DNA of 6,454 nt from Deltaproteobacteria bacterium (GCA_020342025.1 CP070840.1:3861895-3868348), one strand, 5' to 3'; positions 1-5,143 are shown, counted from the stretch's first letter. The notes: a model not told the origin generated them from the letters alone. Program-made: numbers and translations.

Positions 1-447
1 GTTCCAGGCGAGCTGGGGAAATTAGCAGATATGTTGGGCAGTGAGGGCATCAATATTGATGCGCTCACGATTCAAGATGCCTCTGCCTATGTACAAGAAC
101 TGTTCAAGGCAAGAGGCAAATCTTTAAAGCGAGTTGCACCCGCAGCCAGCTATGGCTCCATGCAGAAAGACTCGGCAGATTACGCCCTTATTCGGCTTCT
201 CGTTGACAACACGGACAAGGCCATGGATCTATTGTCTAAGGCTCAATATACTTTTGATATTATGCCCGTTATCGCCCTGGAGATCGATAATAAGCCGGGC
301 ACATTGGCCGCCATGGCCAAGAAGTTTGGGGAGGAAGGGATTAATATCAACTATGTCTATGGGTCTGCCTTGCCCAGCGAGAAAAAGTCCCTCTTTGTGT
401 TCTCACCTGAAGACATTGATGCGGCCGCCCTCATTTTCAAAGACTAA
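1..447 (+). CDS. Tandem ACT-domain protein, 5'-truncated by window edge
   Basis: The reading frame is open from base 1, so the gene begins outside the window; 148 residues and the TAA stop are visible. Two ACT modules can be seen. The first starts with PGELGKLADMLGSEGINI at visible residues 2-19 and the second with KPGTLAAMAKKFGEEGINI near residues 98-116. PG-x-L-x(n)-GINI is the classic ACT signature of small-molecule (usually amino-acid) binding regulatory domains. No catalytic domain is attached, so by family knowledge it is probably a stand-alone amino-acid-responsive regulatory protein; the ligand is unknown. Small two-ACT proteins usually have about 140-145 residues, so I infer that only a dozen or so residues are missing. 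Oddity: the first module carries about 30 extra residues (29-59, basic, VQELFKARGKSLKRVAP) between its first helix/strand and the strand ALIRLLV. It converges on recJ. Confidence 0.9.
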   Translation, partial: VPGELGKLADMLGSEGINIDALTIQDASAYVQELFKARGKSLKRVAPAASYGSMQKDSADYALIRLLVDNTDKAMDLLSKAQYTFDIMPVIALEIDNKPGTLAAMAKKFGEEGININYVYGSALPSEKKSLFVFSPEDIDAAALIFKD

Positions 448-500
448 CCAACAACCCTCTCTTAGTTCTTTAGCCACAGACCCACACAGACTGACAAAGA

Positions 501-640
501 CTTTAGGGATCGCTTGAGCGCCCCGTAAGACGGGGCCTCCCAATGTTCTCACATTGGGAGATATGGAGACGCGAACAACAAGAAATAAGCTAGCTTATTT
601 TTTGTCGTTCGGCTCTCCATATGGCTGCAAGCGATCAAAG
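501..640. repeat. 140-bp composite palindrome able to fold into a four-way junction
   Basis: Four stems tile the segment with almost no unpaired bases at the junction. The closing stem is CTTT(501-504)/AAAG(637-640), GATCGCTTG(508-516)/CAAGCGATC(628-636) and AGC(517-519)/GCT(624-626), with a 3-nt and a 1-nt bulge. Stem 2 is GCCCCGT(520-526)/ACGGGGC(530-536). Stem 3 is CTCCCAATGT(537-546)/ACATTGGGAG(551-560) with loop TCTC. Stem 4 has 30-nt arms 561-590 and 593-622 around TA, with 26 of 30 positions complementary plus one G-T. Hairpins 2, 3 and 4 abut one another exactly. It lies between convergent genes, so it may be a mobile palindromic repeat, a bidirectional terminator or a structured RNA. 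It is not a tRNA: the stems are far too long. Confidence 0.85.
561..622. terminator. Long AT-rich hairpin with T-run, possible convergent terminator
   Basis: The core AAATAAGCTAGCTTATTT (583-600) is a perfect 18-bp palindrome followed by three more Ts, giving six consecutive Ts on the plus strand (598-603). It is embedded in the 30-nt imperfect arms of stem 4. A T-run after a stem is what an intrinsic terminator for the upstream ACT gene would show. However, the T-run is itself paired in the longer hairpin and the stem tip is AT-rich, so terminator activity is uncertain. Confidence 0.4.
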
Positions 641-736
641 ATTGAGCCTCTACCCATTCAACTTCATATCCTACTCTGTGAACTCTGTGTCTCTAGCGCA
701 GCGGGTGGTGCATCTTGTTGTTTTTCGTGGTTTCGT

Positions 737-767
737 CCTTTCGGCCGCCCTGAGCTGAGCCGAAGGG
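737..767. repeat. Hairpin CCTTTCGGC / GCCGAAGGG
   Basis: CCTTTCGGC (737-745) pairs with GCCGAAGGG (759-767), with one G-T pair and a 13-nt loop. The right half, CCCTGAGC...CGAAGGG, resembles the widespread intergenic CCCTGAGCCTGTCGAAGGG-type repeat known from many bacterial genomes; this is a resemblance from memory. It lies between the four-way palindrome and the recJ-end hairpin, so the gap 448-816 holds three separate repeats and no convincing gene. Confidence 0.55.
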
Positions 768-779
768 TGTCTTCGCCTG

Positions 780-813
780 CCCCGTTAAATTCCGAAGGGC
801 CATTTAACTGGGG
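780..813. repeat. Hairpin repeat at recJ 3' end (CCCCGTTAAAT / ATTTAACTGGGG)
   Basis: CCCC(780-783)GTTAAAT(784-790) pairs with ATTTAAC(802-808)T GGGG(810-813), leaving one bulged T (809) and a tip TCCGAAGGGCC. It lies 3 nt beyond the recJ TAA. The same framework, with a compensatory T-A to G-C change, occurs at the kdsB end (2597-2634). In the recJ direction no T-run follows, so it is not a standard intrinsic terminator, though it could protect mRNA 3' ends. Confidence 0.75.
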
Positions 814-816
814 TGA

Positions 817-2532
817 TTAAGAACCCTGATCCGCCAACTCAAGATCCACAATCCTAAGCTGAATCCTTTCATAGCCCTGCCATTCATTGATCTCAGGGGT
901 AAAAGCCATATTGATGGTTTCACCTTGAAGGGGATGTCTGTCGGAAAAGCCAAATCCGATGGCCTCCAGAACACTTCCTTCCTGTTTAACCTTGAGTTTC
1001 AAGTGCCTCTCCCCCACCACCCTGGAATCAAGGACCTGCAAGGCATGGGAACATAATACGGGCTCCGGATTTCCGGAACCATACGGAGACAGGGCTTCCA
1101 TCTGTTTCAGGGTCTGAAGCGTGAGGTGCGGAAGCGAGACTTCCGCATCAATCTCGATTTTTGGGATCAGGTCATCTTCGCTCAGCAACTCCTGAGCAAG
1201 CCCTTCCAATTCTTTGCCCAATACTTTAATATTTGCCGCATCGAGGGCAAAGCCGACGGCATGGTAGTGTCCCCCGAATCTTTCGAACAGGTGCCCCAAC
1301 CTTTCCAGGGCCCGGTGAAGATTGAAGCCCTCAATACTTCTTCCTGAACCCGTCGCCTTCCCATCCTTGATATCCAATACCAGTGTGGGTCGTCTATATT
1401 TGTCCACCAACCTTGATGCTACAATTCCCAAGACACCTCTGTGCCAGCCCTTTCCGGAGATGACCAGCGTTCTTCGCGCCTCTATGTCTTCAGCAGACAC
1501 CGTACTTTCTATCTGCTCGAGGATACCCTGCTCAATGCTTTGCCGTTCAATATTGAGCGCGTTCAGTTGTCCCACCAGATCCCTGGCATAGGCAGGATCT
1601 GCTGTGGTCAGGACCTCTACGCCTATTTTGGCGCTCCCCATCCTCCCCGGGGCATTTAGGCGCGGAGCAAACTTGAAAGCGATATCATAAGGCGTAACCC
1701 CTGAACCATTCAAGACAGCCATCTCCTGGATGGCTTTTATGCCAGGCCATAGGGAGGCCTTTATCCTCTCTATCCCCCACTTGACCAATATCCTGTTCTG
1801 CTCAAGAAGGGGGACCATATCAGCCACGGTCCCCAGGGCCACCAGGTCAAGATAATCCTTCAAGTCAGGCTCTGCCCTGTCCCTAAACCAACCCTGCTCC
1901 CGTAAGGCGGCTCTCACAGCAACAGCCAAAAAAAATGCAAGCCCCACCCCCGCAAGGTTCTGAAAGGGGAATGAGGAGTCTGATCGTTGCGGATTGACAA
2001 CCGGACAGATGGGTTCAAAATCTTTTGGGACCTGGTGATGATCCGTGACCACAATCTTCATTCCCTTTTCTCGAATCCGTTCTATTTCCTTCCGATTGGT
2101 CGTGCCGCAATCTACAGTGACAATCAGCCCTACTCCATCCCTGGCCATCCTCTCCACGGCCTCAAAATTAAGGCTGTAGCCCTCGGTCAATCTGTGCGGA
2201 ACGTAGTAGGATACCTGGATGCCAAGGCTCGAGAAGAAATTAACCAACAAGGCCGTGGCGGTTATTCCATCCGCGTCGTAGTCGCCATAGATGGTGATGT
2301 TTTCCTGGTTCTCTATGGCCCCCACGATCATCTCTACGGCCATGTCCATATCCTTTAACAGCATGGGATCTGTCAGGTCTGAGAGTCGGGGAGTCAAAAA
2401 GGACAATGCAGAGGAGGTGTCTGTGATACCTCGGTTTATGAGGAGTTGGGCCTGTAAAGGGGTGATACCCGTTTCATTGGCAAGATCTGAGGCAGAAGGG
2501 GAAGGAGGTCGTAGTTTCCAGATCTTGGTCAT
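817..2532 (-). CDS. recJ: Single-stranded-DNA-specific exonuclease RecJ
   Basis: RecJ degrades single-stranded DNA 5'->3' in the cytoplasm, acting in RecF-pathway recombination, mismatch repair and base-excision repair. The 571 residues match the usual length (E. coli about 577). Visible motifs of the DHH phosphoesterase fold are GDYDADG (83-89), VDCG (140-143) and VVTDHH (161-166), which supply the metal-binding aspartates and histidines. Next come TVADMVPL (about 235-242), RLNAPGRMG (291-299), WHRGVLGIVASRL (363-375), GSGRS (395-399) and the DHHA1 signature GGHYHAVGF (420-428). A C-terminal OB-like region follows. No key residue appears to be lost. The ATG start lies in a 7-bp tandem repeat and no strong ribosome site is seen. 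It is the last gene of the fmdB-queD-kdsB-recJ group, 102 nt after kdsB. Confidence 0.96.
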   Translation of the reverse strand: MTKIWKLRPPSPSASDLANETGITPLQAQLLINRGITDTSSALSFLTPRLSDLTDPMLLKDMDMAVEMIVGAIENQENITIYGDYDADGITATALLVNFFSSLGIQVSYYVPHRLTEGYSLNFEAVERMARDGVGLIVTVDCGTTNRKEIERIREKGMKIVVTDHHQVPKDFEPICPVVNPQRSDSSFPFQNLAGVGLAFFLAVAVRAALREQGWFRDRAEPDLKDYLDLVALGTVADMVPLLEQNRILVKWGIERIKASLWPGIKAIQEMAVLNGSGVTPYDIAFKFAPRLNAPGRMGSAKIGVEVLTTADPAYARDLVGQLNALNIERQSIEQGILEQIESTVSAEDIEARRTLVISGKGWHRGVLGIVASRLVDKYRRPTLVLDIKDGKATGSGRSIEGFNLHRALERLGHLFERFGGHYHAVGFALDAANIKVLGKELEGLAQELLSEDDLIPKIEIDAEVSLPHLTLQTLKQMEALSPYGSGNPEPVLCSHALQVLDSRVVGERHLKLKVKQEGSVLEAIGFGFSDRHPLQGETINMAFTPEINEWQGYERIQLRIVDLELADQGS

Positions 2533-2541
2533 TGGTCATTG
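2525..2541. repeat. 7-bp tandem repeat (TTGGTCA, 2.4 copies) across the recJ start
   Basis: TTGGTCA occurs at 2525-2531 and 2532-2538, followed by TTG. Read on the minus strand, this gives two ATG triplets 7 nt apart (2530-2532 and 2537-2539). Only the inner one is in the RecJ frame. Copy-number change of this unit would shift the upstream sequence and the position of the out-of-frame ATG. Confidence 0.7.
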
Positions 2542-2544
2542 TCC

Positions 2545-2557
2545 ACTAGCACCTAGT
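2545..2557. repeat. Small hairpin ACTAG-CAC-CTAGT upstream of recJ
   Basis: A perfect 5-bp stem with a 3-nt loop lies just upstream of the recJ start, in the kdsB-recJ spacer. It may influence translation or be chance; nothing else supports a function. Confidence 0.3.
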
Positions 2558-2585
2558 CACATAAATAAGCACGGTTCACAAAAAG

Positions 2586-2647
2586 TCATTTGCTTGCCCC
2601 GTGAAATGCGCCTCTGGCGCCCATTTCACTGGGGTCATTGGCTTGCC
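2586..2647. repeat. 13-bp near-perfect direct repeats flanking the kdsB-end hairpin
   Basis: TCATTTGCTTGCC (2586-2598) and TCATTGGCTTGCC (2635-2647) match at 12 of 13 positions and flank the hairpin at 2597-2634. The right copy contains the last codons and stop of kdsB. This looks like a target-site duplication made when the hairpin unit inserted at the gene end. The overlap of the left copy with the CC of the hairpin arm means a shared repeat edge is an alternative. Confidence 0.6.
2597..2634. repeat. Hairpin repeat abutting kdsB stop (CCCCGTGAAATG / CATTTCACTGGGG)
   Basis: CCCC(2597-2600)GTGAAATG(2601-2608) pairs with CATTTCAC(2622-2629)T GGGG(2631-2634). The bulged T (2630) is the same as in the recJ-end copy. 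The tip GCGCC-TCT-GGCGC is a perfect 5-bp stem. The hairpin touches the kdsB TGA with no spacer. It shares GCYTGCCCCGTKAAAT and ATTTMACTGGGGTSATT with the copy at 780-813, so the two belong to one family. No T-run follows on the minus strand. Confidence 0.8.
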
Positions 2648-3372
2648 ATGAGCTTTTCGACTCTTTTGATATCTGCCGGTCTGTCCACCTCAATAGAATC
2701 AAAAGGTGTTTCCACCACCTTGATCCTGAACCCGTATTCAAGGGCCCTCAACTGTTCCAGTTTTTCTGAGGATTCCAGCTCTCCCACTGGGAGGCTGCTG
2801 AATTTTGTCAGAAAGTCCCGACGATAGGCATAGAACCCGAGATGCTTGTAATAGACTTGATTGGATCTGGAATCACGAAAAAACGGGATGGGAGAACGTG
2901 AAAAAAAGAGGGCAAATCCCTCTTTATCAGTAACCACTTTGACATGATTCGGATCGTCAATCTCTCGCTCGTCGGTAATCCTGTATTTCAGGGTGCTCAT
3001 AGGGATATCCGGATCTTCCCTGAGAGGAGCTAACATATCTGATATCGTAGAAGGGCGAAATATGGGCTGATCTCCCTGAACATTCACGATCAGATCATCA
3101 CGGCCCAAGTTCATCTTCAGACTGGCCTCAGCGATGCGGTCTGTGCCAGAGGGGTGGTTCGCATCGGTCATGATGGACTTCCCCCCGAAACCTTCAACAC
3201 ACTGGAAAATCCTCTCATCATCGGTGGCCACGATCACGTCCGAGACATCGGGGCAGGACAGGGCACGCTGATATACGTGCTCAATCATGGGCTTGCCTGC
3301 AATAGGGGCAAGGGGCTTGCCCGGAAAGCGCTTTGAATCATATCGCGATGGTATAAAGGTGATAACTTTCAC
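2635..3372 (-). CDS. kdsB: 3-deoxy-manno-octulosonate cytidylyltransferase (CMP-KDO synthetase)
   Basis: KdsB activates KDO with CTP to CMP-KDO plus pyrophosphate, the cytoplasmic step that feeds KDO into the lipid A-core of LPS. The 245 residues match the usual length (about 245-255). Visible motifs are the nucleotide-binding start IPSRYDSKRFPGKPL (7-21), VATDDERI (48-55), HPSGTDRIAEA (73-83), the metal-site VNVQGDQP (96-103), YKHLGFYAYRR (175-185), ELESSEKLEQLRALE (198-212) and EVDRPADIKRVE (228-239, with Asp230 the expected second metal ligand). The start is GTG: upstream is the same frame as queD, separated by its TGA and nine codons, none of which can start, so GTG is the first possible start. 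No clear ribosome site is seen, and reinitiation after queD (27 nt upstream) is likely. Its presence indicates a Gram-negative LPS-bearing cell. Confidence 0.96.
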   Translation of the reverse strand: MKVITFIPSRYDSKRFPGKPLAPIAGKPMIEHVYQRALSCPDVSDVIVATDDERIFQCVEGFGGKSIMTDANHPSGTDRIAEASLKMNLGRDDLIVNVQGDQPIFRPSTISDMLAPLREDPDIPMSTLKYRITDEREIDDPNHVKVVTDKEGFALFFSRSPIPFFRDSRSNQVYYKHLGFYAYRRDFLTKFSSLPVGELESSEKLEQLRALEYGFRIKVVETPFDSIEVDRPADIKRVEKLMASQ

Positions 3373-3399
3373 GAGATCGCCGAGGTCATGAGGGCCAAA

Positions 3400-3771
3400 T
3401 CAGGTTTGTGTGAAGGTGGCGCACGCTGTGTCCGATTCCCACGCAGTTACTTTGCTGACCCTCACCTTTTCATTGTTCAGTTTTTTGCTAAGGGACTCAT
3501 AGATGTGGCGGGCAATATTTTCAGAGGAAGGGTTGAGCTTTTTGAATGGCTCCAGTTCATTCAAGAATTTATGGTCCAGTTCGTCGAGGGCCTTTTCGGT
3601 TTCCTTCTTAATCAATGCAAAATCAATTAACAGACCATCATCACCCAGTTTATTACCCGTTACATAGACTTCTATCTTCCAATTATGCCCGTGCAATTCC
3701 TCGCACTTCCCACCAAAATCTCTCAATTGGTGGGCTCCAGCAAATTGGGAAATGATCTTTAATTCATACAT
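3400..3771 (-). CDS. queD: 6-carboxy-tetrahydropterin synthase QueD (PTPS family)
   Basis: QueD converts 7,8-dihydroneopterin triphosphate to 6-carboxy-5,6,7,8-tetrahydropterin, an early step from GTP to queuosine (via preQ0), in the cytoplasm. The 123 residues are typical. The zinc ligands are visible as His14 (AGAH), His27 and His29 (HGHNW). The catalytic Cys23 lies in GGKCEELHGH and the catalytic pair Asp66-His67 in LDHKFLN. The pterin-anchoring Glu111 follows Trp110. The NPSSENIARHIYE helix (80-92) is also characteristic. The Cys in CEELHGH favours QueD over eukaryote-type PTPS, but closely related PTPS-like enzymes cannot be fully excluded. It starts 12 nt after the multi-zinc-ribbon gene and ends 27 nt before kdsB. 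No queC, queE or queF lies in the window. Confidence 0.92.
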   Translation of the reverse strand: MYELKIISQFAGAHQLRDFGGKCEELHGHNWKIEVYVTGNKLGDDGLLIDFALIKKETEKALDELDHKFLNELEPFKKLNPSSENIARHIYESLSKKLNNEKVRVSKVTAWESDTACATFTQT

Positions 3772-3783
3772 AATCTTACTTAT

Positions 3784-4056
3784 CTATTCCTGCTCATCTC
3801 CCTTCTTTTCGCTTTCCTTATAGGCGTCTCCACACTCAGTGCACTTTCCATTGATAATAATACCTGTACAGGTGCCGTCCGGACAAAGAATTCTACTTTC
3901 AAGGTCAAATCCTCCGTCCTGCTCAGGTGGGGATTCTGTCACTTCCTCAAGATGGGCACCGCAGTGCATGCAGTAATGGCTTTCTAGAGGGACATGGGTT
4001 CCACACTCGGCACAGCTTTTACCTGGGATTTCCTCTTTGCAATGGGGGCATTTCAT
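3784..4056 (-). CDS. Small multi-zinc-ribbon protein
   Basis: A 90-residue soluble protein of unknown function. It carries five cysteine knuckles: C3-x2-C6, C15-x2-C18, C29-x2-C32, the wider C58-x4-C63 and C72-x2-C75. The first two form one zinc ribbon (CPHCKEEIPGKSCAECG). The last two form another (CPDGTC...GKCTECG). The middle CMHCGAHL is a half-ribbon of the kind seen in zinc-ribbon repeat proteins. An acidic linker (about 37-56) and a charged tail EKKGDEQE complete it. I chose ATG at 4056; a TTG at 4068 would overlap the fmdB stop as TTGA and add four residues, but it has no usable ribosome site, whereas AAGAG lies 12 nt before the ATG. It is sandwiched between another zinc ribbon and queD, so a metal-related or RNA/protein-binding adaptor role is possible but unproven. 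Confidence 0.8.
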   Translation of the reverse strand: MKCPHCKEEIPGKSCAECGTHVPLESHYCMHCGAHLEEVTESPPEQDGGFDLESRILCPDGTCTGIIINGKCTECGDAYKESEKKGDEQE

Positions 4057-4064
4057 AGGCAAAA

Positions 4065-4229
4065 TCAACTCTTTTTAGAGGTTACAACTTGAAAGGGTGT
4101 AATCTGCTGTCTGACCCTTGTACTCTTACACTTTGGACATCTGAACTTCGTCTTCTCATACTCTGAAATGGATAAGAAGAGGGTGAACTTTTTTTTGCAT
4201 TTCTCACACATGAAGTCATAACTGGGCAT
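4065..4229 (-). CDS. FmdB-family zinc-ribbon protein (54 aa)
   Basis: A short gene read as ATG CCC AGT TAT GAC TTC and ending in TGA at 4065-4067. The product begins MPSYDFMCEKCKKKFTLF and contains CPKC (31-34), so two CxxC knuckles (C8/C11 and C31/C34) form one zinc ribbon. The opening MP-x-Y-x(2-3)-C-x2-C, aromatic residues, then SISEYE and CPKC match the FmdB/CxxC_CXXC_SSSS putative regulatory family. Family members usually have 60-110 residues; this one lacks the common Ser/Gly-rich tail and ends VTSKKS. It has the best ribosome site in the window: AAGGAGG at 4236-4242, 6 nt from ATG. It is the first gene of the fmdB-zinc ribbon-queD-kdsB-recJ group. Biochemical function of the family is not established. 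Confidence 0.88.
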   Translation of the reverse strand: MPSYDFMCEKCKKKFTLFLSISEYEKTKFRCPKCKSTRVRQQITPFQVVTSKKS

Positions 4230-4235
4230 GGCAAA

Positions 4236-4242
4236 CCTCCTT
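4236..4242 (-). promoter_or_regulatory. Strong Shine-Dalgarno site for the fmdB-like gene
   Basis: AAGGAGG lies 6 nt upstream of the ATG at 4227-4229. It confirms that this very short gene is real and sets its start. Confidence 0.85.
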
Positions 4243-4350
4243 AGGTAAGAAATGGTTTAGATAGTAAACAAACGTTCGGGAAATTCTGCGGATTCCAGAC
4301 ATCCTAGTTTCTTGCTTTCGACGGTATTGTGCAAGCGAAACTGTAATGTT

Positions 4351-4435
4351 GGAATAATGGAATGATGGCAATAGAAGCGGAAAATATAACTCTTATGTCT
4401 CAGGAATGCTTTCAAACCCATTATTCCACTATTCC
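4351..4435. repeat. 18-bp inverted arms (GGAATAATGG...) in the fmdB leader
   Basis: The left arm GGAATAATGGAATGATGG (4351-4368) and the right arm CCATTATTCCACTATTCC (4418-4435) are complementary at 16 of 18 positions, around a 49-nt centre. Each arm itself repeats a GGAATRRT unit with a period of about 9-10. It lies between the predicted promoter (4487-4514) and fmdB, so it would be transcribed as a 5' leader hairpin. The 4230-4555 gap contains this, a GC hairpin, the promoter and no convincing gene. Similar TGGAATAATGGAAT repeats are, from memory, scattered in related genomes; unverified. Confidence 0.7.
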
Positions 4436-4448
4436 ATTTTTCCAAGCG

Positions 4449-4466
4449 GCCTGCCGGATGGCGGGC
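4449..4466. repeat. GC hairpin GCCTGCC-GGAT-GGCGGGC
   Basis: A 7-bp stem with one G-T pair and a GGAT loop lies between the predicted promoter and the 4351-4435 inverted repeat. It resembles the common short intergenic GCCTGCCGG...GGCGGGC palindromes. No T-run follows on either strand. Confidence 0.55.
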
Positions 4467-4486
4467 AGATTGCGAAACGGAGCTAA

Positions 4487-4514
4487 TTTATATATCTTTT
4501 TAAAGTTTTGTCAA
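4487..4514 (-). promoter_or_regulatory. Sigma70-type promoter for the fmdB-zinc ribbon-queD-kdsB-recJ group
   Basis: On the minus strand TTGACA (4509-4514) matches the -35 consensus perfectly. It is followed after 16 nt by TATAAA (4487-4492), 5 of 6 for the -10. The surroundings are strongly AT-rich. Transcription would start near 4480, giving a leader of about 250 nt before fmdB. No other comparable pair was noticed in the gap. Confidence 0.6.
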
Positions 4515-4524
4515 TAGGAATAGG

Positions 4525-4532
4525 GGGCGCCC
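4525..4532. repeat. GGGCGCCC palindrome between GNAT gene end and promoter
   Basis: A perfect 8-bp palindrome, with an alternative TAGGG/CCCTA hairpin, lies 24 nt after the GNAT gene stop and just upstream of the -35. It could be an operator or a weak transcription barrier; no T-run follows, so a terminator is not supported. Confidence 0.35.
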
Positions 4533-4555
4533 TAGTCCACCACCTCATTCAGACA

Positions 4556-5059
4556 TTAAAGATCTAGCAGGAATTTCTGCTCCTTGATCTCCTGGCCCCA
4601 TTGATACACATCATGTTCCTGGTAGAGCTGAAACCCCTCCCGTTCATAGAGAGAACGCGCCTCGTCAAGGCCTTCAAAGGTCCATAAATAAACCGTTCTG
4701 AAATTTGCCTCTCTGCAGAAATCAATCGCACGTTTTATCAATACGCCCCCTACCCCTCGACTCTGGAATTTTGGAGGAACAATGAACCAACGAAGGCGGG
4801 CTCCCTTCTCATCTGCCTCGCGCCCGTCAATGGCAATAGCTCCGGCGAATTCTCCATCCATTGTGGCCACCCAGAATCCATCCCTGTTCTCTTCAAAATC
4901 CCTCAAAAATTCTGAGAGCTCTCTTCCAACTTGCGTTTCAAAAGAAACATCGAAACCCCAGTTTTCATAGTAATAGGTGGCGTGGATTTCAGTGATCTTA
5001 CCCACCACGCCTGGGTAATACCCCACCAATTCCAGTCCACCCACTTCAGGCTCTTTCAT
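4556..5059 (-). CDS. GNAT-family N-acetyltransferase
   Basis: A 167-residue acetyl-CoA-dependent acyltransferase of the GNAT fold; the substrate is unknown. Acetyl-CoA binding is shown by motif A, ARLRWFIVPPKFQSRGVGGVLI (87-108), with the Q-x-x-G-x-G pyrophosphate loop at Gln99-Gly104. Motif B follows as VYLWTFEGLDEARSLYEREGF (123-143). The opening GYYPGVVGKITEIHATYYYENWGF and the ending QWGQEIKEQKFLLDL resemble the acetyltransferase half of MarR-GNAT fusion proteins, but no helix-turn-helix domain is present here, so this is the stand-alone form. I chose ATG at 5059 because GGTGA lies 6 nt before it; a GTG at 5068 would add three residues. Nothing in the neighbours fixes its target. Confidence 0.9.
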   Translation of the reverse strand: MKEPEVGGLELVGYYPGVVGKITEIHATYYYENWGFDVSFETQVGRELSEFLRDFEENRDGFWVATMDGEFAGAIAIDGREADEKGARLRWFIVPPKFQSRGVGGVLIKRAIDFCREANFRTVYLWTFEGLDEARSLYEREGFQLYQEHDVYQWGQEIKEQKFLLDL

Positions 5060-5114
5060 TACGATCACCGTAAAGCGTGTAGATTCACTCGTTGGCCTAA
5101 CCCTTCCATCTCAT

Positions 5115-5143
5115 TTTTTACCAACTCATACAAGATCACTCAA
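5115..5143 (-). promoter_or_regulatory. Candidate sigma70 promoter for the GNAT gene
   Basis: On the minus strand TTGAGT (5138-5143) and TAAAAA (5115-5120) are separated by 17 nt; each matches consensus at 4 of 6. It lies about 55 nt upstream of the chosen GNAT start. This is a moderate match only. Confidence 0.3.

Larger units (their letters stand above)
475..689. repeat. Outer CACAGA/TCTGTG inverted arms around the 501-640 palindrome
   Basis: CACAGA occurs at 475-480 and 485-490. Its complement TCTGTG occurs at 675-680 and 684-689, in mirrored order and with similar internal spacing (4 nt and 3 nt). They bracket the strong palindrome at 501-640 and extend its symmetry outward to a unit of about 215 bp. 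Short CACAGAG-like intergenic repeats are, from memory, common in related genomes; I could not check this. The pairing is weaker than in the inner element. Confidence 0.5.

Noticed and set aside
501..640. tRNA-like cloverleaf
   Set aside because: Four stems do meet in a junction, but stem lengths (up to 30 nt), loop sizes and lack of T-loop or anticodon-loop bases exclude a tRNA.
780..813. Intrinsic terminator for recJ
   Set aside because: The stem is good but no T-run follows on the minus strand, so it is listed as a repeat instead.
554..820. 88-codon plus-strand frame in the 448-816 gap
   Set aside because: It runs straight through the palindromes, has no ribosome site, shows no domain and ends against recJ in antisense.
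2291..2827. 178-codon plus-strand frame
   Set aside because: Antisense to the recJ and kdsB coding regions, both of which are clearly real; the product shows no family features.
3370..3390. Seven-codon leader peptide (ATG ACC TCG ... TGA) overlapping the kdsB GTG
   Set aside because: No ribosome site and no regulatory codon pattern; most likely a chance frame, although the ATG...GTGA overlap could permit coupling.
4257..4445. 62-codon minus-strand frame (begins with TTG, product with WNSGIMGLK)
   Set aside because: It lies over the GGAATAATGG inverted repeat, starts with TTG, lacks a ribosome site and has no recognisable domain; probably a translation of repeat DNA.
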